Shown here: in pieces, positions 34,949 to 43,318 of the stretch
Layout: each line of letters opens with the position of its first letter
Numbering within the stretch: position 1 is the stretch's first letter
Origin: an uncultured Candidatus Saccharibacteria bacterium
Lineage (GTDB): Bacteria > Patescibacteriota > Saccharimonadia > Saccharimonadales > Saccharimonadaceae
Reading direction: 5' to 3'
Length of the DNA stretch: 64,000 nt
Assembly: GCA_948614045.1 (NCBI GenBank)
Contig: CAPFSK010000001.1
Span: 62,001-126,000, forward strand
Notes under the pieces: model-generated
What the model was told of the DNA's origin: nothing
Database searches by the model: none
The model's input: the letters and a program-made list of their open reading frames with translations, nothing else
Program-made: the position numbers and the translations under genes

Positions 34949-35527
34949 CTAGAGCCACTGAGCGACACCGCCATGGTGTGAGCAGGTACCGCGACGGCTT
35001 TGACTATAGCTATAGGAACCGTCGCCACAGATAGCGGTCGCGCCGCCGGTGTTACTGGAGCTAGGGCGACAAACAGTCTGTCCAGCGGAATTAGCATAGG
35101 TACCGTTTTGGCAAGATGATTGAGGTGTGGTCTGCGGAGCGACATAGGTGCCATTCGCAATAACCTTGTTAACCGGTTGCTTCGTAATTTCAGTGCTAAT
35201 AGTCTCGCACGCAGTCTCGACTCCATCGGTATAGGTGACGCGGTAGGTAGTAGTCTGGATGCCATTAGCGCCTTCGGTGACGACTTTAGTCTTCCCCTTT
35301 TCTAGGCTGGGGTCGGTGGTAGTCGTAGTCTCAAATGGAATTTCGGTATCGCGGGTCTCGGTCTTGACTTCGACCTGAGGTGTCTGCTGGACGTAAGCAG
35401 GAGCGGTGTCGGCGTTAGAGTTAGCATTATTGATTGCGCCGCCAACGACGCCGGCTGCGCCGCAGCCACCAAGCAAGCTAATGATACCAACCGCAGTGGT
35501 GATATTTTGCTTTAATTTCAAAATCAT
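34949..35527 (-). CDS. Secreted G5-domain protein with C-terminal DUF3761
   Basis: 192 aa. N-terminal signal/anchor segment with a lipobox-like LLGGCGAA (Cys 22) that could be lipidated. G5 domain (about 58-125: FETTTTTDPSLEKGKTKVVT, YTDGVETACETISTEITKQP), the module that binds amino sugars, followed by a DUF3761 end (AICGDGSYSYSQSRRGTCSH, HGGVAQWL) as found in bacterial surface proteins. Probably cell-wall or host-surface binding. TACAAT ends 6 nt before the ATG. Confidence 0.85.
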   Translation of the reverse strand: MILKLKQNITTAVGIISLLGGCGAAGVVGGAINNANSNADTAPAYVQQTPQVEVKTETRDTEIPFETTTTTDPSLEKGKTKVVTEGANGIQTTTYRVTYTDGVETACETISTEITKQPVNKVIANGTYVAPQTTPQSSCQNGTYANSAGQTVCRPSSSNTGGATAICGDGSYSYSQSRRGTCSHHGGVAQWL

Positions 35528-35564
35528 GTGATTATTGTAACATGATATATATAGAATGTATCAA

Positions 35565-36104
35565 CTATCGGATATTGAAATTATAGATCTCAGCATTCTG
35601 GAAATTAGGAATATTCCCGGCGGGGAGATCTTGAAGAATCATAGCAAAGCGCTTCATAAGGCCATTGGAACCAACAATGAGAATTGTGGCATCCTCGGGA
35701 TACAGGTGCCGTAGATTCTGGAGAAAGTTCGCGGCACGGGCATGGAATGCGCGAATCGGTTCGACACCAAAGGCACCGGAATTAAGTTCTGAGTCAAGAA
35801 AATCGATCTCATTATCAAACAGCGCTGTGGGTGGCCCACCCTCAAACTGACCGGCATTGCGTTCGCTAAGTAGACGATCAATGACGATGGGTTGACCATC
35901 GGCAATAATTTCGGCGGTTTTACGTACGCGTTGGAGAGGTGAGGCGTAAATTGCATCAAATCTTAGCCCGCGCCCACGAATCTGATCGCGTAAGGACTCG
36001 GCCTGAGCGATTCCGGTCTGGTTTAGCGGGATATCAGACTGTCCCTGAAGGCGATCCGAGGCATTCCAATCAGTCTGACCATGACGAACGAAGTAGAGGT
36101 TCAT
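35565..36104 (-). CDS. Histidine phosphatase (phosphoglycerate mutase-like)
   Basis: 179 aa from MNLYFVRHGQTDWNASDRLQ; the frame is open 24 nt further. Catalytic RHG at residues 6-8, Arg in YASPLQRVRKTAEII, Glu in SERNAGQFEG, second His in IVGSNGLMKR-type position replaced by Asn or Ser: the usual SHG reads GSNG here, which would remove a catalytic histidine. So catalysis may be altered. Follows the Nudix gene with 4 nt between. Confidence 0.85.
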   Translation of the reverse strand: MNLYFVRHGQTDWNASDRLQGQSDIPLNQTGIAQAESLRDQIRGRGLRFDAIYASPLQRVRKTAEIIADGQPIVIDRLLSERNAGQFEGGPPTALFDNEIDFLDSELNSGAFGVEPIRAFHARAANFLQNLRHLYPEDATILIVGSNGLMKRFAMILQDLPAGNIPNFQNAEIYNFNIR

Positions 36105-36108
36105 AGAA

Positions 36109-36549
36109 TTAACGCACTTCGGTTTCACTGAACTTTACAAGATCAAGCGGAGCGGCGCCACGACGAGCGAAATCAATCGCAGAAATAATCCAGTCAGCTC
36201 GGCGGAGTTGATCGCTCATGGCGACAATTTCCTCATAAGTAAACCATTTAGCCTCAAGGATTTCACCAGCTTGAGGCTTGACGGTGTCCGTCAACAACTT
36301 GGTCGTGAAAACGATTGCGACAAAAGTATCATTTGGAACGATATGATTGCCAATATTACAGACTCCCGTGAGCTCAACATCGCAATTCGTCTCTTCTTTA
36401 ATCTCGCGCTTCGCACCATCAAAAATCGATTCGCCCGGGTCGAGATGACCAGCAGGGATATTCCACTTACCATAGCACTTAGGCTTAGACTCCTGAACTA
36501 GGAGATATTTATTATCTTTTTCGACGACTCCACCGACGATAATTGGCAT
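36109..36549 (-). CDS. Nudix hydrolase
   Basis: 146 aa. Nudix box in GHLDPGESIFDGAKREIKEE followed by TNCDV fits G-x5-E-x7-REUxEExGU. N-terminus MPIIVGGVVEKDNKYLLVQE. Hydrolyses nucleoside diphosphate-linked compounds; exact substrate unknown. AAAGGA before the ATG; it lies 2 nt after the aminopeptidase stop and before the histidine phosphatase, so the three form one operon. Confidence 0.92.
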   Translation of the reverse strand: MPIIVGGVVEKDNKYLLVQESKPKCYGKWNIPAGHLDPGESIFDGAKREIKEETNCDVELTGVCNIGNHIVPNDTFVAIVFTTKLLTDTVKPQAGEILEAKWFTYEEIVAMSDQLRRADWIISAIDFARRGAAPLDLVKFSETEVR

Positions 36550-36550
36550 T

Positions 36551-39073
36551 TTATATTCCTTTCGTTAATCCTTTTAACTTTGTTTCAACTTCCGCATGAT
36601 TAGTTTCGATGAGCCTCAAGCGAGCGTCAATCTCAACATGGGCGATTTTCAATGTACGAGACAAAATCGGATCATCGGATTTCTGGTCAAAGAAGCCATA
36701 AAACGTCTGCGCTTCGGCCGGAGTCCGAATCAGATTAGCAGCATAGCGGGCATAATCCTCGACAGACTTATCGCCAGTGAGCTGGACAACAAAATCCCAA
36801 TGTTCAGTCAACCATTTAATTGTGCGCTCGCGTGTACGGTAATTGCGCAGGAGATAAATATACAGGAAAATATGGTCTTGCGGGCGCACAACGTCGGTCC
36901 GGTCAAGTAGGCTAAGAAGTTCATCCAGATGCTCGTCCTGTTCGGCACAGGTAGTCAGCGCCGCGAGCAAGGCGCGCTTAATATAAGGATCCGCTTCGGT
37001 CTGATATTTCGCGAGCCAAGGCGTAAAGACTTCAGCTTCATCTCGCTTCATTTTCGCGCCAAGAACACGGCCGAGTAATTCGGAGTCAATACTCGCGAAA
37101 TCGTCGCGATAAAGTTTAAGCAGCTCATCGGTAGTTTTTTCATCTTCACTATAACGCGCAATGCTAAGTAAAATGTCACGCGCACAAGCTCGGTCGGCAT
37201 CCGAAATCGGCGCAAAATCAATCTCCGCAAAACGCGCACTATATATATTATGGAGGAATTTCTTGTAATTCCCCGCTGCTTCGCTTTCGGGCGGGCAGAA
37301 AAGCTTCAGATCATCAAGAATACTTGCGACAACGTCAAGTACGGCCGCCGAGTCCTCGGTCTGGAACTTCGGTATCAAGTCGAGGAGCGAAGCTGAGGAA
37401 GCATGTCCGGCCTTCGCGAGGAGCATGCGATCGATCAAGAGACGGAGCTTTTGCTCGGTAGATAGCTGGCTAAAATTATCCAGTTTCTTCTTAAACTCTT
37501 CATCGCCAAGGTCGAGCAAATAATGCCCAGACATGTCATCCTTAACTTCGGGGAGCGGCCATTTAGAGCCGTCGGTCGTACCGTTGATCAAGAATCGCTG
37601 CTGCTCCCACCAAGTCTGATCGCCATTATGTGCTTCCTGAAGGGCGGGATAGCCGGGCTGAGAAATCCAAGCGTCCATGAAACGTTTGACATCGAAATCA
37701 GCATACGACTGGAGAGCAGTCCATAAATCATCACCGACCGTATTTTTGTAGGCATATTTTTCGAAATAATAACGCATGCCTTGATAAAAATTATCCTCAC
37801 CCATCAGACGCATGAGCATAAGGACGAGACGGGCGCCCTTCGCGTAAACAATCGCGGCGTCAAAAAGTGTAGCAATTTCGGCGGGGCTATGAACTTCCTG
37901 TTTCACAGCCTGAACGCCAGGCAAAGCGTCACGTTTCAAAGCAGCAAGGCAGTCGCCGGTGAAGAAATCCTGCCAAACTTTTAGTTCCGGATAGAGCGCA
38001 TCGGCAGCGAAATACTCGATTACGGTCGCAAAAGATTCATTAAGCCACAGATCATCCCACCATTGCATCGTCACGAGGTCGCCGAACCATTGATGAGAAA
38101 GTTCGTGGGTAACCGTCGTCGCAACAGTACGCTTCACATCAACACTTGCGTCGCGATTCGCCAGCATCATGGATTCACGATAAGTTACCAGCCCCCAGTT
38201 CTCCATCGCGCCAGATTCAAAATCCGGCAAAGCGACTTGGTCGAGTTTCGGCAGGGGGTATTTTGTGCCGAACTTTTCGTCGTAATATTCGAGAGCTCGC
38301 GCGGCAGTGTCGTTGGCAAAAAGCAGACTTTCGAGTGGCTGATTGAGCGCGCAATATGATGAAACGCGGACGCCGTTTTTGTTTACGGTCGAGACACTCT
38401 GGAGCGGACCAACAACCCAAGCCAGGAGATAGGTCGACATGCGAGGAGTCGGCGCAAATTCGAAGCGCCCGTTAACATGCGCAATGGACGGCATATTAGC
38501 GAGTACCACATCGCAAGACGGGTCATAATCTGGCACAATAATCGTCAAGTCGAAAATTGCTTTTGCAGCCGGCTCATCAATGCACGGAAAAGCATTCCGA
38601 GCATAATGAGACTCAAATTGCGTAGCAACGAGTTTTTGGACTTGATGATTCCATTCGTAGGTCGAAAGATAGCACCCCTCCATATTGCGACTAAGTTTTG
38701 AAGAAAAAACGATCTCTAGGTCAATATCTTGATCAGGGGAAGATGAATCTATCGGATAATCGACAGGATCCTCGCTACACTTCTGGATAATATCATACAT
38801 TTCATCCGTAACAGTAATCTCAATAACTTCGCCATCATAATGGAAATTGCATTCAGCGGAACCATAATTGCTAGATTCAGTCTCATAGCCTCGCCAATAT
38901 GGCTGCCAGGAAATACGTTGAATATCGAGATTAACTGCATGGAGTTTAATCACGCGTGAATCTCGGAGTTCACCCGTAATCTTAACCTTACCTTTAAAAG
39001 TCTCTTCTTGTCGAAAGATGCATTCTTCCAATTGGTATCTACAGGGTTTGAAATAGTCTAAGAATCTCTCCAT
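36551..39073 (-). CDS. M1-family zinc aminopeptidase
   Basis: 840 aa. Substrate motif GAMENWG (about residue 290), zinc site HELSHQWFGDLV with the distal Glu in LWLNESFATVIE (about 324-350), then the helical ERAP1-like C-terminal domain. No signal peptide, so cytoplasmic peptide turnover is expected, which fits a peptide-importing, reduced-genome organism. TATAAT ends 6 nt before the ATG; first gene of the aminopeptidase-Nudix-phosphatase operon. Confidence 0.95.
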   Translation of the reverse strand: MERFLDYFKPCRYQLEECIFRQEETFKGKVKITGELRDSRVIKLHAVNLDIQRISWQPYWRGYETESSNYGSAECNFHYDGEVIEITVTDEMYDIIQKCSEDPVDYPIDSSSPDQDIDLEIVFSSKLSRNMEGCYLSTYEWNHQVQKLVATQFESHYARNAFPCIDEPAAKAIFDLTIIVPDYDPSCDVVLANMPSIAHVNGRFEFAPTPRMSTYLLAWVVGPLQSVSTVNKNGVRVSSYCALNQPLESLLFANDTAARALEYYDEKFGTKYPLPKLDQVALPDFESGAMENWGLVTYRESMMLANRDASVDVKRTVATTVTHELSHQWFGDLVTMQWWDDLWLNESFATVIEYFAADALYPELKVWQDFFTGDCLAALKRDALPGVQAVKQEVHSPAEIATLFDAAIVYAKGARLVLMLMRLMGEDNFYQGMRYYFEKYAYKNTVGDDLWTALQSYADFDVKRFMDAWISQPGYPALQEAHNGDQTWWEQQRFLINGTTDGSKWPLPEVKDDMSGHYLLDLGDEEFKKKLDNFSQLSTEQKLRLLIDRMLLAKAGHASSASLLDLIPKFQTEDSAAVLDVVASILDDLKLFCPPESEAAGNYKKFLHNIYSARFAEIDFAPISDADRACARDILLSIARYSEDEKTTDELLKLYRDDFASIDSELLGRVLGAKMKRDEAEVFTPWLAKYQTEADPYIKRALLAALTTCAEQDEHLDELLSLLDRTDVVRPQDHIFLYIYLLRNYRTRERTIKWLTEHWDFVVQLTGDKSVEDYARYAANLIRTPAEAQTFYGFFDQKSDDPILSRTLKIAHVEIDARLRLIETNHAEVETKLKGLTKGI

Positions 39074-39153
39074 ATTAATATTATATCATGGAAAAACTGA
39101 CCTCCAGGAGGCTATAATTCCATTATAGCATAAGTGTAATAAAAAGTCAATAT

Positions 39154-40767
39154 CTAAATCACGCGCGAGACTTCTTCGAGCGTAGTTTCGCCCCGCAAAG
39201 CCGCGAGAACGCCTTTTTGCTCGAGAGTGAGCATGCCGTGTGCGCGGGCTGAATCCTCAATCATATTAGTATTAACGTCCTTGATATCGCCCCGTAGATA
39301 CGCCTGGATATCCTCGGAAACAACCATCTGCTCCATTAATACAGTGCGGCCCTTATAGCCGAATGGCGCGTCATCGGATGGTACTGGACGATACAACGTA
39401 ATGTCGCCGCTCAAATCAACATCGAGGCCATAAAGTACGCGGCGGATATAACCTACCGTCGCTTCATCCGCGCGATAAGGCTCTTTGCTGTCGGAAAGCT
39501 TACGCACCAAGCGCTGAGCAATCAACATACGAATCGAGCTGGCAAAAATCGGGTTCGTGCCGATCAAATCAATCATACGCGCAAACGCAGCGGCGGTGGA
39601 ATTAGCGTGGAAAGATGAAAGCACGAGATGCCCGGTAATCGAAGCCTGGATTGCGGTCTTTGCAGTATCAGCATCGCGAATCTCACCAACCATAACAACA
39701 TCCGGATCGAGACGCAAAACCGAGCGCAAGCCCTCGGCGAACGAACCGCCGTCATTAGTATGAATCGGAATTTGCGTAATCCCCGTAATGCCATATTCAA
39801 TTGGATCTTCCAAGGTAATAATCTTGCGGTCACTATTGTTGAGCGCGTTCAAAATCGAATATAGCGTTGTGCTTTTACCAGAACCAGTCGGACCGACCAT
39901 GAGGACGAGACCGCGTGGATGAGAAATGATCTCCCGAATAGTATCAAGTTCAGCTTCAGAGAGTCCAAGCAAATCCAGATTAAGCAAGCTCTCGTCAAAG
40001 TTAAACAAGCGCAAAACGGCATCTTGACCATACATCGTTGGAACGGTCTCGACGCGAATATTCAATAAATGTGACGAACCGTTATTGTAAATATCTTTCT
40101 GCATGTGCCCGGACTGAGGCTTAGTCGAAGCAGTTGAAAGATTGGCGCGCGCCGAAAGCTCACCCATGAGAATGCGATAACGATCGCGACTGATTTCGGC
40201 AACCGGGTGGAGAATACCGTCGACGCGCATACGGATGCGGATTTTGTCACGTAAATTTTCGATGTGAATATCGGAGGCCTGAAGTTTATCAGCCTGGTCA
40301 ATCAAAAAGTTAAAGACTTTTTCGGTCGAGACGGAATTTAGAGTCTTACTAACTTCAGCAATTGTTTCGGAATCGCCTTCTTTGGCAATTTTAATGTCGT
40401 CATAATGTACTTGCTGCGGCGGGTCGTACCGCAACATAAAAGTCTGATAGGCAGAGTTTGAAATTAAGAAGAAATTCACATGGAGACCGTCTTCGGAATA
40501 TTCTTTGCGCATTTTGCTCAGCAGACTATTTGGGGTCTGGCTGGTAATCATAAAGCGGTACGGTTCTTCACTATTTCCCTGCTCAAGCGGAATAATGAAG
40601 TCGCTGTGCATCTGGGAAATCGGAATAGTGTCGGATTTATTGATAAGTGGAACGACTTGTTCGAACTCGCGCGTGTCGAGATATGGCAAACCCAAAATTT
40701 TCGCCCGTTCGCGAGTGGCGCGCTCTTCATTATCTCGTCGTTTACGCTGTACTTCCTGTTCGTCCAT
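39154..40767 (-). CDS. Type IV pilus/type II secretion assembly ATPase (PilB/GspE)
   Basis: 537 aa. N1 domain, then Walker A GPTGSGKSTTLYSIL (about 293-301), Asp box ITLEDPIEYGITGITQIPIH, Walker B LRLDPDVVMVGEIRDADTAK, His box GHLVLSSFHAN. The tetracysteine zinc motif usual in PilB is missing (VRKLSDSKEPYRADEATVGY instead), as in several CPR pilus ATPases. It energises pilus extension; other pil genes are not adjacent. TATAAT lies about 30 nt upstream, with a GTGGG near the ATG. Confidence 0.93.
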   Translation of the reverse strand: MDEQEVQRKRRDNEERATRERAKILGLPYLDTREFEQVVPLINKSDTIPISQMHSDFIIPLEQGNSEEPYRFMITSQTPNSLLSKMRKEYSEDGLHVNFFLISNSAYQTFMLRYDPPQQVHYDDIKIAKEGDSETIAEVSKTLNSVSTEKVFNFLIDQADKLQASDIHIENLRDKIRIRMRVDGILHPVAEISRDRYRILMGELSARANLSTASTKPQSGHMQKDIYNNGSSHLLNIRVETVPTMYGQDAVLRLFNFDESLLNLDLLGLSEAELDTIREIISHPRGLVLMVGPTGSGKSTTLYSILNALNNSDRKIITLEDPIEYGITGITQIPIHTNDGGSFAEGLRSVLRLDPDVVMVGEIRDADTAKTAIQASITGHLVLSSFHANSTAAAFARMIDLIGTNPIFASSIRMLIAQRLVRKLSDSKEPYRADEATVGYIRRVLYGLDVDLSGDITLYRPVPSDDAPFGYKGRTVLMEQMVVSEDIQAYLRGDIKDVNTNMIEDSARAHGMLTLEQKGVLAALRGETTLEEVSRVI

Positions 40768-40837
40768 ATGCCCACTTAATACTTATGGAATAATTATAGC
40801 ATACTATCGCCGCCATCGTCTATGTTAAAATAGAGAG

Positions 40838-43318
40838 GTGAAACCGTATCAATTCTTCATGCGCGCACTGGATGAGATGTACGCGAGCGCAGAAAAGCGA
40901 GAGATAAAAACCCCAGAACAAATTAGTCAGGGGCGGTTTGCTGATTTCGGTTATCAGATCGATGCGGCTAAGCAAGGCTTAGATTGTTTGGAAAAATATG
41001 ACGGAGTGATTATTGCGGACGTGGTCGGATTAGGAAAGTCGATAATTGCAGCAACAATTGCATATAATCTTACGACACCAAGAATAGTAGTCGTCACACC
41101 GCCGCACCTTAAAAAGCAATGGGGAGGATACGTTGAGAAATTTCAGTTACAAAACGTACAGGTCGTCAGTTGCGGGAAGCTAGAAGAGCTGCATCATATG
41201 GCACCGGCGGCCGAGCCGACGTTATATATTATCGATGAGGCGCACCGATTTCGGAACGAAAACACCGCGCAATATCGGATATTACACCAAATCGTACGTG
41301 CAAACTCGGAGAATAAGGTTATATTATTGACGGCAACGCCGTATAATAATCATCCAAAGGATATTTATGCGCTGATAAAATTATTCCAAATCCCAGGTCG
41401 AGCGACTTTGAACACCGTAGACAATCTCGGATTGAGATTTGGACAGCTAATTGCAGAATATAATCAATTAGAAAAGCTAGGTAAACGCAAAATGGCTCCA
41501 GAAGTCAAGGCACAGCTTAGCGAAGTGTCGCAGCGGATGCGAACGATAATCGAACCGGTCGTAATTCGCCGGTCACGAGTCGATCTAGCGGAGGTGAAAA
41601 AATATGCGGAAGACTTAGAGAAGCAAAAGATTAGTTTCGCAAGAGTGCAAGACCCAGAGTTAGTTAATTATGATCTAGGCGAGTTGACGGAGAAATATTG
41701 CAAAGTATTGGAAGAATTAAATAATGGAGAGTTCCGCGGAGCAAAATATAAGCCGCTAACTTATCTACGAGATGAGGAAAAATTTAGCATAGAATATGCA
41801 CCAATTTTTCGTTTCAATCGTACGCAACAACTTAACATGGCGAAGTTGGCGCGACGACTTTTTGTATTGCGCTTTGAAAGTTCGCAAGATGCATTTCGAA
41901 AAACTCTGGAGAATATGATTGCGGCGCATCGCGCAAGCGTTGAACGTTGGCGGCAGGGAAAATTAGTAGCCATTTCTAAAAACAAAACTCTAAAAAACTT
42001 AGATGGTGTGGAGGATGAGAGATTTACGATACCAAGTAAACTATTAAGGGCGGAATTCTTGGAAGACGTAACGGCGGATTTGGAATGGCTAGAAAAGACG
42101 CATCAAAAATGGTTTGGTCAAGATAGGGCAAAAAGCGACCCAAAACAGGAACGTGTCGAAACGATAATTGAAGAATTATTGCGCGAAAACCCGGAGCGAA
42201 AAATCGTAATTTTTACAAGTTTTGCGGACACGGCGCAATATATAGTTCAAAAGCTGCGCGCAAGCGGCTTCACAAAAGTATTATCGTACACGAGTAATAG
42301 TAGCCAAGTAGTGAAAGATGTTGTGACACGGAATTTTGATGCAGCGGTAGACTGGGACGAGCGCGAAGATGATTATAATATCATAGTAGCGACAGATGCC
42401 TTGTCAGAAGGTTTTAACTTGCATCGTGCGGGCGTGATAATTAATTATGATATACCTTATAATCCGACACGAGTGGTGCAAAGAGTTGGACGAATTAATC
42501 GAATCGACCAACGGGTATTTGATGAGTTAAAAATATATAATCTATTTCCAACGACAATCGGCGAGAATATAGTTAACGTCAAAGGAATTTCTAGCCTGAA
42601 AATGTTATTGATGAATCAAGTTATTGGGAATGACACAAAAGTACTGACAGAAGATGAAGGTGTTGAGGAGTTTTTGCAACGACAATATCAAACGCTCGAT
42701 GCGGATAGGGAGGTGGCGTGGGATAATGAATATCGAAATATTTATAATGCAGGATTAGAAACGAGAGATTTGGCGCGTAAAATACCACTAGGCGCGACAA
42801 TTACAAGACGGCGTCGCGATCTGAAGGACACGAGTATTGCCTTGGTGCGACGTGGCGAGAATATCGTGTTTCTGGAATCAACTAAGGATGATAATGTGGA
42901 AGTATTGGCGCCAGAAAAAGCGTTGGAAATTTTGCGAGCCGGTAAAGATGAGGAAGAGATAAAAGGTAGCCAGTCCGATAGCTTGCAGAAATTTGAGCGT
43001 GAACTCAAGAAGCCATATGAGCTGCCAAAAATGCTCGGCAATCATGGTTATGCACTTGACATAATTGAAATGCTGGGTGAGGCATGTACGAATGAAAAGG
43101 AATATTTGAACAAACTGTACGATGAGATACGAAGACGTGATGATTTATGCGAGGCGGAACTACAGATAATTGCACGACTCGAACTAGACAACCTAAATCA
43201 GGCATTACAAAAATTACGAATACAAATTCCAGAATGGTATTTAGATGCAAGTCGAGCAAAAGCCGAAAAGGTTGAGTCCGCGAAGGTAGAGATTGTATTA
43301 GTGGAGAACTTTCAATGA
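40838..43318 (+). CDS. SNF2-family helicase of a two-gene restriction-like system
   Basis: 826 aa, GTG start; TAAAAT ends 6 nt upstream. Motif I IIADVVGLGKSIIAATIAYN, DEAH-type IIDEAHRFRNENTAQ, motif III LLTATPYNNHP, C-terminal helicase half with IVIFTSFADTAQYIVQKL, ATDALSEGFNLHRAGVIINY and VVQRVGRINRIDQRV. The family is the helicase arm paired with large adenine methylases in phage-defence loci (as in DISARM-like or type IIG-associated systems). It overlaps the methylase gene by 4 nt (ATGA). The pair is AT-richer than the surroundings with many AGA/ATA codons, suggesting transfer. Confidence 0.88.
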   Translation: MKPYQFFMRALDEMYASAEKREIKTPEQISQGRFADFGYQIDAAKQGLDCLEKYDGVIIADVVGLGKSIIAATIAYNLTTPRIVVVTPPHLKKQWGGYVEKFQLQNVQVVSCGKLEELHHMAPAAEPTLYIIDEAHRFRNENTAQYRILHQIVRANSENKVILLTATPYNNHPKDIYALIKLFQIPGRATLNTVDNLGLRFGQLIAEYNQLEKLGKRKMAPEVKAQLSEVSQRMRTIIEPVVIRRSRVDLAEVKKYAEDLEKQKISFARVQDPELVNYDLGELTEKYCKVLEELNNGEFRGAKYKPLTYLRDEEKFSIEYAPIFRFNRTQQLNMAKLARRLFVLRFESSQDAFRKTLENMIAAHRASVERWRQGKLVAISKNKTLKNLDGVEDERFTIPSKLLRAEFLEDVTADLEWLEKTHQKWFGQDRAKSDPKQERVETIIEELLRENPERKIVIFTSFADTAQYIVQKLRASGFTKVLSYTSNSSQVVKDVVTRNFDAAVDWDEREDDYNIIVATDALSEGFNLHRAGVIINYDIPYNPTRVVQRVGRINRIDQRVFDELKIYNLFPTTIGENIVNVKGISSLKMLLMNQVIGNDTKVLTEDEGVEEFLQRQYQTLDADREVAWDNEYRNIYNAGLETRDLARKIPLGATITRRRRDLKDTSIALVRRGENIVFLESTKDDNVEVLAPEKALEILRAGKDEEEIKGSQSDSLQKFERELKKPYELPKMLGNHGYALDIIEMLGEACTNEKEYLNKLYDEIRRRDDLCEAELQIIARLELDNLNQALQKLRIQIPEWYLDASRAKAEKVESAKVEIVLVENFQ

